Shown here one piece after another: positions 43,110-51,277 of a stretch of DNA of 64,000 bases. A program made the translations under genes and the position numbers. The first letter of the stretch is position 1. The number at the start of each line of letters is the position of its first letter. Below the pieces are notes generated by a model. It was not told the DNA's origin, did no database searches, and saw only the letters and a list, made by a program, of their open reading frames with translations. Origin of the DNA: WHSW01 sp963722175 (lineage in GTDB: Bacteria; Actinomycetota; Thermoleophilia; Solirubrobacterales; 70-9); assembly GCA_963722175.1 (NCBI GenBank), contig CAVRKA010000006.1, positions 1 to 64,000 of the forward strand, read 5' to 3'.

Positions 43110-44537
43110 TCAGCTGGCGTAGGAGGTCGACCGGCTCTCCCGGATCACCGTGATCTTGATCCGGCCCGGGTACTCGATCTCCTTCTCGACCGCGGTCGCG
43201 ATTTCGTGCGAGATCAGCGCCGCGCGCTCGTCGTCGACCTCGCCCGGGTCGACGATCACCCGGATCTCCCGCCCCGCGCGCATCGCGAACACGCGCTCGA
43301 CCCCCTGATGTCGGGCGGCGATCTCTTCCAGGTCCCGGAGCCGGCCGACGTACTGCTCGAGCGCGTCGCCGCGGGCCCCGGGACGGGCCCCGGAAACCGC
43401 GTCCGCGGCCTGGACGAGCACGGCCTCGACGGTCCGGGGCTCGACCTCGCCGTGGTGCGCCTCGATCGCGTGAGCGACGGCCTCGGACTCGCCGCGCCGG
43501 CGGGCGATCTTGGCGCCGACCAGCGCGTGCGGCCCCTCGACCTCGTGGGTGACCGCCTTGCCGAGGTCGTGCAGCAACGCGCCCCGGCGGGCGGTCTCGA
43601 CCGACGCCCCGACCTCGTCGGCCATCAGCGCCGCCAGATGGGAGCACTCGACCAGATGATCGAGCACGTTCTGCCCGTAGCTGGTCCGGAAGCGAAGCTG
43701 ACCGAGAAGCCGCAGGAGCTCCGGATCGAGGCCGTTGACCCGGGCCTCAAGCGCCGCCTTCTGGCCCTCCTCGGCGATCCGGACGTCGATCTCGTCGCGG
43801 ACGTGCTCGTAGGTCTCCTCGATCAGCGCCGGGTGGATGCGGCCGTCGACGATCAGGCGCTCAAGCGTTTCGCGAGCGATCTCGCGGCGCACCCCGTCGA
43901 AGCTCGACAGCACGACCGCCGAAGGCGTCTCGTCGATGATCAGGTCGACCCCGGTGAGCTTCTCGAGCGCGCGGATGTTGCGCCCGTCGCGGCCGATGAT
44001 CCGTCCCTTCATCTCGTCGTTGGGGAGCTCAACCAGCCGCGTCGTCGACTCGCTCGAGTGCTTCGAGGCGAGCCGGTACATGGCGACCGAGAGGATGCTG
44101 CGGGCGCGTCGCTCGGCCTCGGCGTTGGTCTCGGCCTCGATCTCCTGCAGCCGCAATCCGGCCTGGTGTCGGGCCTCCTCCTCGACCTCCGCGATCAGCA
44201 TCTGCTTCGCCTGCGCGGCGCTGAGACCGGAGAGGCGCTCCAGCTCGCGCCGTTGGACCCGTTTCGCCTGCTTCAGCTCCTCGGTCTCCTTGACCAGGTT
44301 CCGCTCGCGGTCCTCGAGCGCCTGCAGGCGGCGCTCGGTATCGGCGCGCTGGACGGCTAGCGACTCCTTCTCCAGCAGCGCCCGCTCCTCCATCCGCGCG
44401 ATCTCCTCGCGCCGGGCCCGCAGCTCGTCGCCGGCCACGGCCCCGTTGCCCGCCGCTCCGCTCCCCGGCTCGGCCGGCGTCGTCTCGGATTCGGCGCGGT
44501 CGCGCCGCCACGGTAGCCAGAGCGCGCGTTGAGCCAT
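43110..44537 (-). CDS. rny: Ribonuclease Y lacking the N-terminal membrane helix
   Basis: 475 aa from ATG 44537, chosen for GAGAGAGGAAGCG upstream. After about 45 polar residues comes a coiled coil (about 45-165), a KH domain (GRIIGRDGRNIRALEKLTGVDLIID) and an HD phosphohydrolase domain (ARRGALLHDLGKAVTHEVEG, AIEAHHGEVEP). RNase Y initiates mRNA decay and is normally tethered to the membrane by an N-terminal helix; no such helix is present here in any in-frame extension. Anchoring might come from a partner or the enzyme may be cytosolic. Confidence 0.9.
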   Translation of the reverse strand: MAQRALWLPWRRDRAESETTPAEPGSGAAGNGAVAGDELRARREEIARMEERALLEKESLAVQRADTERRLQALEDRERNLVKETEELKQAKRVQRRELERLSGLSAAQAKQMLIAEVEEEARHQAGLRLQEIEAETNAEAERRARSILSVAMYRLASKHSSESTTRLVELPNDEMKGRIIGRDGRNIRALEKLTGVDLIIDETPSAVVLSSFDGVRREIARETLERLIVDGRIHPALIEETYEHVRDEIDVRIAEEGQKAALEARVNGLDPELLRLLGQLRFRTSYGQNVLDHLVECSHLAALMADEVGASVETARRGALLHDLGKAVTHEVEGPHALVGAKIARRRGESEAVAHAIEAHHGEVEPRTVEAVLVQAADAVSGARPGARGDALEQYVGRLRDLEEIAARHQGVERVFAMRAGREIRVIVDPGEVDDERAALISHEIATAVEKEIEYPGRIKITVIRESRSTSYAS

Positions 44538-44992
44538 CGCTTCCTCTCTCAGTGCCCAGCGGTGGGGCCGCCTCGATCTCCCGCTATGCGGCGCCCATCG
44601 GGGGCGCCGCGGTCGCTGGCCCAAAAGCGCGCTGTCGAATGTGCTGAATCAAGGCGCGCGCGAATCCGCGCGCGCGTGTCGGCGAAACTCAGGTCGGCCC
44701 GGTGGTCGTCCTCGTGGTCGGGGTGGGCGCCGAAAAGATCAAAAACTCGTCTTCAGCTTCTCGTTTGCGTGATTTCAGGCGGCAACGGCCGCACCGTCGA
44801 TCGTAGACCCGGATCGCCGATCTGGCAAGCGCCGAGCCACCCGGCAAGCGGGCGCCCAACGGGCGACGGGACGAACGGTCGGCGCAGTACCCTTGGTGGG
44901 CGGCTGTCCGCGGGTCCTTTCTCGTTCCCCTCCGCCCATCGACAGCTCCTGTCCTCGAGGGGATCCAGATCGGCACCGTAAGGAGACGAGAC
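44538..44992. other. 455-nt gap upstream of rny: two strong hairpins, otherwise nothing recognised
   Basis: In the rny leader (minus strand) are a 9-bp stem GCGGCGCCC/GGGCGCCGC (44588-44596 with 44602-44610) and a 9-bp stem of alternating GC (44654-44662 with 44667-44675, AATC loop). The rest, toward the divergent small gene, shows no tRNA-like cloverleaf, no conserved ORF and no clear promoter that I can support. Reading frames here lack coding-like composition. Confidence 0.6.
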
Positions 44993-45154
44993 ATGGCCTC
45001 AAGCAGCAAGCGGAAGACCACAATGGCGAAGCTCAATCGTGAACGTAAGCTCCTCGAGCGGCGGCAAGAGAAGCAGGCCAGGAAGGTCGCGCGGAAGCAG
45101 GCGGCCGCGGACGCCCGGGCGACCCCCGACAACCAGATCGGCAACGTCCCGTGA
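44993..45154 (+). CDS. Small highly basic protein (53 aa)
   Basis: ATG 44993 is preceded by AAGGAGACGAGAC, one of the best ribosome sites in the window. The product is Lys/Arg-rich and helical (MAKLNRERKLLERRQEKQ, then ARKVARKQAAADARA) with a short polar tail. An RNA- or DNA-binding role is plausible. It is convergent with recX and ends 10 nt before its stop. The family is not recognised. Confidence 0.65.
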   Translation: MASSSKRKTTMAKLNRERKLLERRQEKQARKVARKQAAADARATPDNQIGNVP

Positions 45155-45164
45155 GTCGGTCCGC

Positions 45165-45617
45165 TCAGGCGGCGCGCCGCTCGACCGCCCGCACGGCGTC
45201 GTAGGCCAGCTCGGAGTCGTACCCGCGCCGCGCCAGGTAGGCGAGCGCCCGCGCCCGCGAGCGGTCGTCGATGACCGACTCGGAACGCTGCTCGAGCAGC
45301 TCCACCGCCCGTCGGAGCTGCTGGGCGTGGCCCTCGCCCGCCACCGCGGCCTCGACCAGCGCCGGGTCGAGCCCGCGTTCGTAGAGCGCCGCGCGGATCC
45401 GCTCCGGCCCCCAACCGCGCAGCTCGCGCTTGTCGGCGGCAAACTCGGCCGCGAACCGCTCGTCGTCGATCGCCCCCGACGCGACGAGGCGGTCGACGGC
45501 GTCCGCGATCGCGGGCCGCTCGAAGCCGCGCTGGGCCAGCCAGGCGGCGAGCTCGGCGGCGGTGCGCTCACGCAGGGCGAGCGCCTCCAGCGCACGCTCG
45601 AACGCCTGCTCGGACAA
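45165..45617 (-). CDS. recX: RecA regulator RecX
   Basis: 150 aa. Three-helix repeats typical of RecX: ALALRERTAAELAAWLAQRGF, IDDERFAAEFAADKRELRGWG, PERIRAALYERGLDPALVEAA. RecX caps RecA filaments and moderates recombination. It lies 11 nt after the recA stop on the same strand, the standard order. Confidence 0.9.
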   Translation of the reverse strand: MSEQAFERALEALALRERTAAELAAWLAQRGFERPAIADAVDRLVASGAIDDERFAAEFAADKRELRGWGPERIRAALYERGLDPALVEAAVAGEGHAQQLRRAVELLEQRSESVIDDRSRARALAYLARRGYDSELAYDAVRAVERRAA

Positions 45618-45628
45618 GATCGCGCCCT

Positions 45629-46750
45629 CTAAGCGGCCTTACGTTCCGGCGCGGCGGTCTCCTCGGCCGTCGCCTCGCCCTGCTCGGGATCCGGGACCGC
45701 GCGCGGCGGCGCCGGCGTCCGCTCGACCCCCAGTTCGGAGAACAGCTTCACCTCGATCTCGGCCGCCAAGTCGGCGTTCTCCTGCAGGTACTGCTTCGTG
45801 TTGTTGCGCCCCTGACCGAGCCGTAGCTCGCCGTAGGAGAAGAACGAGCCCGACTTCTGCACCAGGTCGTGCTCGAGCGCGAGGTCGAGCAGGCAGCCCT
45901 CGTGCGAGATTCCCTCGCCGTAGGTGATGTCGAACTCGGCCTGGCGGAACGGGGCCGCGACCTTGTTCTTGACCACCTTGACGCGGACCCGGTTGCCGAC
46001 CGCCTCGGTGCCCTCCTTGAGGGTCTCGATCCGGCGGATGTCCAGCCGCTGGGACGAATAGAACTTCAGCGCCCGGCCGCCCGGCTGGGTCTCCGGCGAG
46101 CCGAACATGACCCCGATCTTCTCCCGGATCTGGTTGGTCAGCAGGCAGACCGTCTTCGCCCGGTTGAGGTTGCCCGCGAGCTTGCGCATCGCCTGCGACA
46201 TCATCCGCGCCTGCAGGCCGACCTGCTGCTCGCCCATCTGGCCCTCGAGCTCGACCCGTGGGGTCAGCGCCGCGACCGAGTCGACCGCGACCACGTCGAC
46301 GGCGCCGGAACGCACCAGCACGTCGACGATCTCCAGCGCCTGCTCGCCGTAATCGGGCTGCGAGACCAGCAGCTCGTCGGTGTCGACGCCGATCCTCTGG
46401 GCGTAGAGCGGGTCGATCGCGTGCTCGGCGTCGACGAAGGCACAGACTCCGCCAAGCGCCTGGGCCTGGGCGATGATGTGGTAGACGAGCGTCGTCTTAC
46501 CCGATGACTCGGGGCCGAAGATCTCGACGATCCGCCCGCGCGGCACGCCGCCGACGCCGAGCGCCAGGTCGAGCGAGAGCGCCCCCGTGGGGATCGTGTC
46601 GACCGGGATCTGAGCCTTGTCGCCGAGCCGCATCACCGAGCCCTGGCCAAAGTCCTTTTCGATCTGGGTCACGGCGGCCTGAAGCGCCGCGCTCTTCGCC
46701 TGGGCCTCCTTGTCGGCCGCCTTCAACTCGGCCTTACTCGCATCCGCCAT
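45629..46750 (-). CDS. recA: Recombinase RecA
   Basis: 373 aa from ATG 46750 (ATG 46759 and GTG 46762 in frame). FGPESSGKTTLVYH (Walker A), VFVDAEHALDP-like (AFVDAEHAIDP), LLVSQPDYGEQALEI, VDVVAVDSVAALTPRVELEG, LLTNQIREKIGVMFGSPETQPGG are near-invariant RecA segments. The C-terminal tail is acidic then basic. It drives strand exchange and SOS. No LexA-type box was recognised directly upstream. Confidence 0.96.
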   Translation of the reverse strand: MADASKAELKAADKEAQAKSAALQAAVTQIEKDFGQGSVMRLGDKAQIPVDTIPTGALSLDLALGVGGVPRGRIVEIFGPESSGKTTLVYHIIAQAQALGGVCAFVDAEHAIDPLYAQRIGVDTDELLVSQPDYGEQALEIVDVLVRSGAVDVVAVDSVAALTPRVELEGQMGEQQVGLQARMMSQAMRKLAGNLNRAKTVCLLTNQIREKIGVMFGSPETQPGGRALKFYSSQRLDIRRIETLKEGTEAVGNRVRVKVVKNKVAAPFRQAEFDITYGEGISHEGCLLDLALEHDLVQKSGSFFSYGELRLGQGRNNTKQYLQENADLAAEIEVKLFSELGVERTPAPPRAVPDPEQGEATAEETAAPERKAA

Positions 46751-46785
46751 CTTCTTCATCACCTCTTCTGGATCGTCCTGAATGC

Positions 46786-47403
46786 CTATCGGGACGGCAA
46801 GTCGACGCCTGCAAGGGACGTGTACTCCGCACCTTGCGGCTTGAGATCGGAACGGTAAAGAGCCACCCGGACGGCTCCGAAGGGCTCGGTCAGCGGTGCC
46901 GGCAGCGGTGCCGGTGGTCGCTGGACGCGCCGCGGCCGCCCCTTGCCGCGGCGCTGGCCGGGGCCTGGCGGGAGGCGCTCGGAGCGCACCCGGGCGACGG
47001 TCACGTGGGGCCAGAAGCCGCGCTTCTCCGGCTTGTAGAGGCGCTGGGCGGCGAGCGCCTGCGAGACCTCGTCCTGAAGCGCCGAGGCGCTCTGGCTCTC
47101 CCCCCCGATCGCGTACAGGCGCGGGCGGCCCTTCGGGATCGCCGACGGATCCGCCTCGAAGTGCAGCTCGACCGGCCGCGAGCGCACCGATGAGATCAGC
47201 TCGGCGATCCGAGGGATCGCCTTCTCGGGGTGGTAGGCCAAAAAGCAGAGCGTCACGTGCAGCGAGTCCGGCCGCATCGGCCGCAGGGCGGGGTCGGCGA
47301 GCGCCGTCCGCTGCCAGTCCGCGATCGCGTCGCGGATTGCATCGGGCAGATCGAGCGCGACGAACAGCCGCGCGCGCGGCGACTTGAGGCGCTGCTTGGC
47401 CAT
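46786..47403 (-). CDS. thpR: RNA 2',3'-cyclic phosphodiesterase (ThpR/LigT)
   Basis: 205 aa from ATG 47403. Two HxTx motifs (SLHVTLCFL and WPHVTVARVR) define the 2H phosphoesterase family; FVALDLPDAIRDAIADWQ is the typical start. It opens 2',3'-cyclic phosphates on RNA. A Pro/Arg/Lys-rich insert lies near residues 145-170. It is co-directional with recA, which starts 35 nt downstream. Confidence 0.88.
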   Translation of the reverse strand: MAKQRLKSPRARLFVALDLPDAIRDAIADWQRTALADPALRPMRPDSLHVTLCFLAYHPEKAIPRIAELISSVRSRPVELHFEADPSAIPKGRPRLYAIGGESQSASALQDEVSQALAAQRLYKPEKRGFWPHVTVARVRSERLPPGPGQRRGKGRPRRVQRPPAPLPAPLTEPFGAVRVALYRSDLKPQGAEYTSLAGVDLPSR

Positions 47404-47553
47404 TGCCCCCACGCTACGGGGCGCGGCGGCGCGATCAACGCGCGAGATGTGCCAAACGAGCAATAAGGGCGTGACGACTCAAGCGCGCGGCGCGCTTCGC
47501 GTGACGAGCCGCATGTTGACCGTCGAATAGCCGGTCTACGTGCGGTTCGACGG

Positions 47554-48057
47554 TCAGGGCAGCTCCACGTGCTCGAATCGCACCCCTTCATTGCCAATCC
47601 CGGCGATCCCCATCCCGTGGACCGGGGCCCGCCGCCGCTCCGTGGGACTCCCGGGGTTGAAGATCTGGAAGCCGGCCGGGTCGCGCTCCAGCAGCGGCAT
47701 GTGGGAGTGGGCGAAGATCACCGCGTCGCAATCCGGGAAGCGCCGCCGCATGCGCGCCAGTCGCCCCGGCGCCGGCCCCGCATCGTGGACCACGGCGAGC
47801 CGCGCCCCGCCAACCTCCACCTCCACCTGCTCCGGCAACCGCCGGCGCAATTCCGCGGCATCGACGTTCCCGTGCACCGCCACGAGCCGCCGGGCGAGCG
47901 CCGCGATCTCTTCGTATGCCTCGACGGCGCTGAAGTCCCCCGCGTGGATCACGAGGTCGGCCGCCCGCAGGCGCTCAACGCAGGCCTCCGGCAGCCGGCG
48001 CCTTCCGCGCGGGAGGTGGGTGTCGGCGATCACGGCGGCCGTGAGCGAGGCGCTCAA
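47554..48057 (-). CDS. YfcE/MJ0936-like metallophosphoesterase
   Basis: 167 aa from TTG 48057, directly after the epoxide hydrolase stop. The metal-binding motifs are in order: IADTHLP (DxH), HAGDFS (GD), VHGNVDAAEL (GNxD), VVHDAG and FAHSHMPLL (GHxH-like, Ala for Gly), with NPGSPTERRR near the end. These define the small YfcE-type calcineurin phosphoesterases acting on phosphodiesters. The physiological substrate is unknown. Confidence 0.85.
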   Translation of the reverse strand: MSASLTAAVIADTHLPRGRRRLPEACVERLRAADLVIHAGDFSAVEAYEEIAALARRLVAVHGNVDAAELRRRLPEQVEVEVGGARLAVVHDAGPAPGRLARMRRRFPDCDAVIFAHSHMPLLERDPAGFQIFNPGSPTERRRAPVHGMGIAGIGNEGVRFEHVELP

Positions 48058-48059
48058 AG

Positions 48060-49184
48060 CTACGCCAGGAACTCGAGCAGGTCGCGGGCGAACAGCTCGG
48101 GCTCCTCGAACGCCGCGAAGTGGCCGCCACGGTCGAACTCGCTCCAGCGGCGCAGGTCGCCGAGCACGCGCTCGGTCCAGGCACGCGGCGGGCGGACGAG
48201 CTCCGCCGGGAAGTCGGCGACCGCCGCCGGGACGTCGATCGTCTCCCCCGGGGCGAGCCGCCAGCGGTCGCGAGCCTCGGCCGCGTAGAGGCGCATCGAC
48301 GACGCGATCGTGCCGGTGGCCCAGTAGAGCGTCAGGAAGTCGCAGAGCTCGTCCTTGGTGAACCGCCGCTCGACCTCGCCGTCGCAGTCCGACCAGCGGC
48401 GGTACTTGTCGACCAGCCACGCGGCGAGACCGGCGGGTGAGTCGTGCAGCCCCGGGGCGAGCGCGTCGGCGGCGGCGCCCTGCGTGAGCAGGTGAAAGCC
48501 CTGGCGCAGGCGCCAGCGCTGCGCCCGCTGGGCGTACTCGACCTCGACCTCGCCGAGCGGCGGGTCGCCGAGGTCTCCGGGCAAAGGCAGCACGCCGGGC
48601 GAGTTGACGTGCAGCGCCGCGACCGCGTCGGGGTCGTCGAACGCCATCCGAGCGCCGATGTACGTCCCCCAGTCGCCGCCCTGGACCGCGTAGCGCCGGT
48701 AGCCGAGCGCCGCCATCAGAGCGCGTAGGCGCGCGGCGATCCCGGTGGCGTTCAGCGGCTGCGGCGGCGGCGCGGAGAACGCGTACCCCGGCAGCGACGG
48801 CACGACCACGTCGTGTCCGGCGGCGACCAGCGTCCCGATCACGCCGAGGAACTCGATCGGGGCCCCGGGCCAGCCGTGAATCAGCAACACGGGCAGGCGG
48901 GTCGGGGCCGCAACTCCGCGCTGGTCGGTCGTCGCCCGCTCCCAGATCGTGTGGATCCCCTCCCAGCGCCAGTTCGAGAGGCCGTTCAGCGCCCGCTCGA
49001 TCTGCCGCCAGTCATAGTCGGAACCCCAGTACCCGCAAAGCTCCTGCAAATAGTCGACATCAGCGCCGTACTCCCAGCCCAGGCCGCGCGGCTGGTCCGG
49101 CCAGCGGCTGCGAGCGATCCGCTCGCGCAGGTCGTCGAGGACCGCGTCGGCGACCGCGATCTCCATCGGCTCAGGTGTCGCCAC
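48060..49184 (-). CDS. Epoxide hydrolase (EHN/alpha-beta hydrolase)
   Basis: 374 aa from GTG 49184, 5 nt after the cinA stop. The N-terminal EHN region (LRERIARSRWPDQPRGLGWEYG and WRWEGIHTIWER) precedes an alpha/beta core with LLIHGWPGAPIEF (oxyanion HGWPG), nucleophile Asp in VQGGDWGTYIG and catalytic His in RGGHFAAFEEP. It opens epoxides to diols; substrates might be xenobiotics or lipid epoxides. It lies inside the cinA-recA interval. Confidence 0.9.
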   Translation of the reverse strand: MATPEPMEIAVADAVLDDLRERIARSRWPDQPRGLGWEYGADVDYLQELCGYWGSDYDWRQIERALNGLSNWRWEGIHTIWERATTDQRGVAAPTRLPVLLIHGWPGAPIEFLGVIGTLVAAGHDVVVPSLPGYAFSAPPPQPLNATGIAARLRALMAALGYRRYAVQGGDWGTYIGARMAFDDPDAVAALHVNSPGVLPLPGDLGDPPLGEVEVEYAQRAQRWRLRQGFHLLTQGAAADALAPGLHDSPAGLAAWLVDKYRRWSDCDGEVERRFTKDELCDFLTLYWATGTIASSMRLYAAEARDRWRLAPGETIDVPAAVADFPAELVRPPRAWTERVLGDLRRWSEFDRGGHFAAFEEPELFARDLLEFLA

Positions 49185-49189
49185 GATCG

Positions 49190-50470
49190 CTAGATCGGGA
49201 AGTCCTCGCCGCGCAGCAGGCGGCGAATGAGGTGTAGGGCGACGGTGCACGAGCGGTCGCGGATCTCGTGGCGGTCACCCGGGATCACCGGGTCGCGAGC
49301 GATCATCGGCCCGTCGGGGACCTTGACGCAGAAGCAGACGTAGCCGACCGGCTTCTCCTTCGTGCCACCGTCGGGTCCCGCGATCCCGGTGATCCCGACC
49401 CCGAGGTCGGCGCCGAACCGCTTCGCGGCGCCGTCGGCCAGCGCCTCGGCGACCTCGGGCGAGACGGCGCCGTGACGCTCGATCAGCTCGGCGGGGACGT
49501 CGAGCAGTTCGATCTTCGCCGCGTTCGAGTAGGCGACCACCCCACCGAGCAGGTAGTCGGAGGCCCCGGGCGGGTCGGCCAGCCGCGCCGCCAGCAGGCC
49601 GGCGGTGCACGATTCGCCGATCGCGATCCGGCGGCGGTCGCGCAGCAGCGCGGCGACCTGCTCGTCGATCGTCGAGCCGTCGGTGCTGAACACGAACGGC
49701 TCGTGGCGCTCGATCAGTCCGCCGACCAGCGCCTCGCGCGTCCGCTCGGCGCCGGGGCGGTGGCGGACGTCGATCTCGAGCTCGCCGCGCCGCAGGCAGG
49801 TCGTGATCTCGAGCGGCGAGAGGTCGGTCTCGGCCTCGATCTCGCGCAGCGACTTCGCGATCTCGGACTCCGGGAGCCCGAACATCCGCACCGTCTGGAC
49901 CACGTACGGTTCGGCCCTGGCGAGGACCGTTTGCACGGCGTCGGTCTCGAGCGCCGGCTCCCACATCGAATGCAGCTCGCGCGGCGGGCCCGGGAGGACG
50001 ATCACCGTCGGCCCGTCGTCGACCGCGACGACCAGCCCCGGCGCGGTGCCGGCGGGGTCGATCGCCTCCGCCCCCTTCGGGATCATGGCCTGCTTGCGGT
50101 TCGCGACCCGCAGGGCCTCCGGGTCGAAGCGCATCCGCCGCGCGAAGCCGGCGATGATCGCGGCGATCTTCGCCTCCATCCCCTCGTCGAGCTCGAGCTC
50201 GACCCCGGCGAAGCGGGCGACGATCTCCGCGGTCAGGTCGTCGGCGGTCGGGCCCAGCCCGCCGCTGGTGACGATCAGCCCGCAGCCCTCGTCGGCCATG
50301 AACCGCAGGCCGGCCTCGAGGTCGTCCGGCCGGTCGCCGACGACGAGGATGTGGGCGACCTCGACCCCGTGTCCCGCCAGCCGCTGCGAGATCCAGGGCC
50401 CGTTGCGGTCGGTGATCCGCGCCGTGATCACCTCGGTGCCCGTGACCAGGATTCCGGCCCTCACACTCAC
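49190..50470 (-). CDS. cinA: CinA family nicotinamide-nucleotide amidase / competence-damage protein
   Basis: 426 aa. The N-terminal MoCF-like domain (GTEVITARITDRNGPWISQRL, IVTSGGLGPTADDLTAEIVA) and C-terminal PncC amidase domain (IAIGESCTAGLLAARLADPPGASDYLLGG-like: GESCTAGLLAARL, VGITGIAGPDGGTKEKPVG) are both complete. It deamidates NMN and may clear ADP-ribose-type damage. Overlaps the RodZ-like stop by 4 nt. Confidence 0.94.
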   Translation of the reverse strand: MSVRAGILVTGTEVITARITDRNGPWISQRLAGHGVEVAHILVVGDRPDDLEAGLRFMADEGCGLIVTSGGLGPTADDLTAEIVARFAGVELELDEGMEAKIAAIIAGFARRMRFDPEALRVANRKQAMIPKGAEAIDPAGTAPGLVVAVDDGPTVIVLPGPPRELHSMWEPALETDAVQTVLARAEPYVVQTVRMFGLPESEIAKSLREIEAETDLSPLEITTCLRRGELEIDVRHRPGAERTREALVGGLIERHEPFVFSTDGSTIDEQVAALLRDRRRIAIGESCTAGLLAARLADPPGASDYLLGGVVAYSNAAKIELLDVPAELIERHGAVSPEVAEALADGAAKRFGADLGVGITGIAGPDGGTKEKPVGYVCFCVKVPDGPMIARDPVIPGDRHEIRDRSCTVALHLIRRLLRGEDFPI

Positions 50471-51249
50471 GGACAGCTCTCCTTCGGCTTCTTGCCGGAG
50501 AGCCGCAGGTGGCGCGGCGCGACGATCTCGTAGGTGGCCGGACCTTCGGCCTTCGGCAGCCGCCGCTCGTCGCCGTCGAGCTTCACCTTCAGCTGGGCCG
50601 GATCGAACCCCTTCGGGAAGCGGAGCTCGAACTCCTGGCGCTCGAAGCTCTCGTGATCGCCCGCCGGCAGCACCTGCCCGTCGATCAGCGCCCCTTCCGC
50701 GCCTCCCAGGAGGCAGACCTCGACCGGCTCGCGGATCACGAGCGCGAGCTCGACCATGCCCTCGGGCTTGACGGCACGGCGGTCGCCTCGGTGTCGCCCG
50801 CCATCGGGCCGGGCGCGGGGCGGCTCTTCCTCGTCGCCCGAGCCGGCCAGGGCCACGACGAGCACCGCGCCGACGGCGATCGCGCCGGCGACCCCGATCA
50901 GGAGCCCGATCCGCGGGCCGTCGCCGGGCGGCGGGCGGCGTCGGCGGCTCTCGAGCACCGCGTCGCCGAGCGGATGCATCGACTGCTCCTCGCCGGCCTC
51001 CACCTGGCGCCGGTACTCGTCGACGAGCGTCTCGGCGTCGAGGCCGAGCAGCTCGGCGTACGTGCGCAGAAAGCCCTTGCCGTACGCGCGGCTCGGCAGC
51101 TCGTCCCAGCGCTCCCCCTCGAGTGCTTCCAGGTAGCGCGACCGGATCTTGGTCCGGTCCGCGACCGTCGCCAGGTCGAGCCCGGCGCGCCGGCGCGCCT
51201 CCGTCAGCGTCTCGCCGATCCGCATCTCTCCCGGTCGCTCGCCACTCAT
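50467..51249 (-). CDS. RodZ-like helix-turn-helix membrane protein
   Basis: 260 aa. An N-terminal HTH_25 domain (RIGETLTEARRRAGLDLATV, YLEALEGERWDELPSRAYGKGF) leads to a basic stretch, one membrane helix (about 113-135, IGLLIGVAGAIAVGAVLVVAL) and a C-terminal DUF4115-like beta domain. This is the YmfM/RodZ layout, linked to cell shape and division. It sits between ftsK and cinA, as in other Gram-positive genomes, though pgsA is missing from the usual slot. Confidence 0.85.
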   Translation of the reverse strand: MSGERPGEMRIGETLTEARRRAGLDLATVADRTKIRSRYLEALEGERWDELPSRAYGKGFLRTYAELLGLDAETLVDEYRRQVEAGEEQSMHPLGDAVLESRRRRPPPGDGPRIGLLIGVAGAIAVGAVLVVALAGSGDEEEPPRARPDGGRHRGDRRAVKPEGMVELALVIREPVEVCLLGGAEGALIDGQVLPAGDHESFERQEFELRFPKGFDPAQLKVKLDGDERRLPKAEGPATYEIVAPRHLRLSGKKPKESCP

Positions 51250-51277
51250 CGCGGCGTATTTTCCCGACTCGGGGTGC

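Noticed and set aside
43074..44360. A long plus-strand frame over rny
   Set aside because: Shadow of RNase Y; composition is repetitive and no ribosome site is present.
44529..44981. A 150-aa plus-strand frame upstream of the small basic protein
   Set aside because: Arg/Ser-rich, no homology-like motifs, starts inside the rny 5' end and has no ribosome site.
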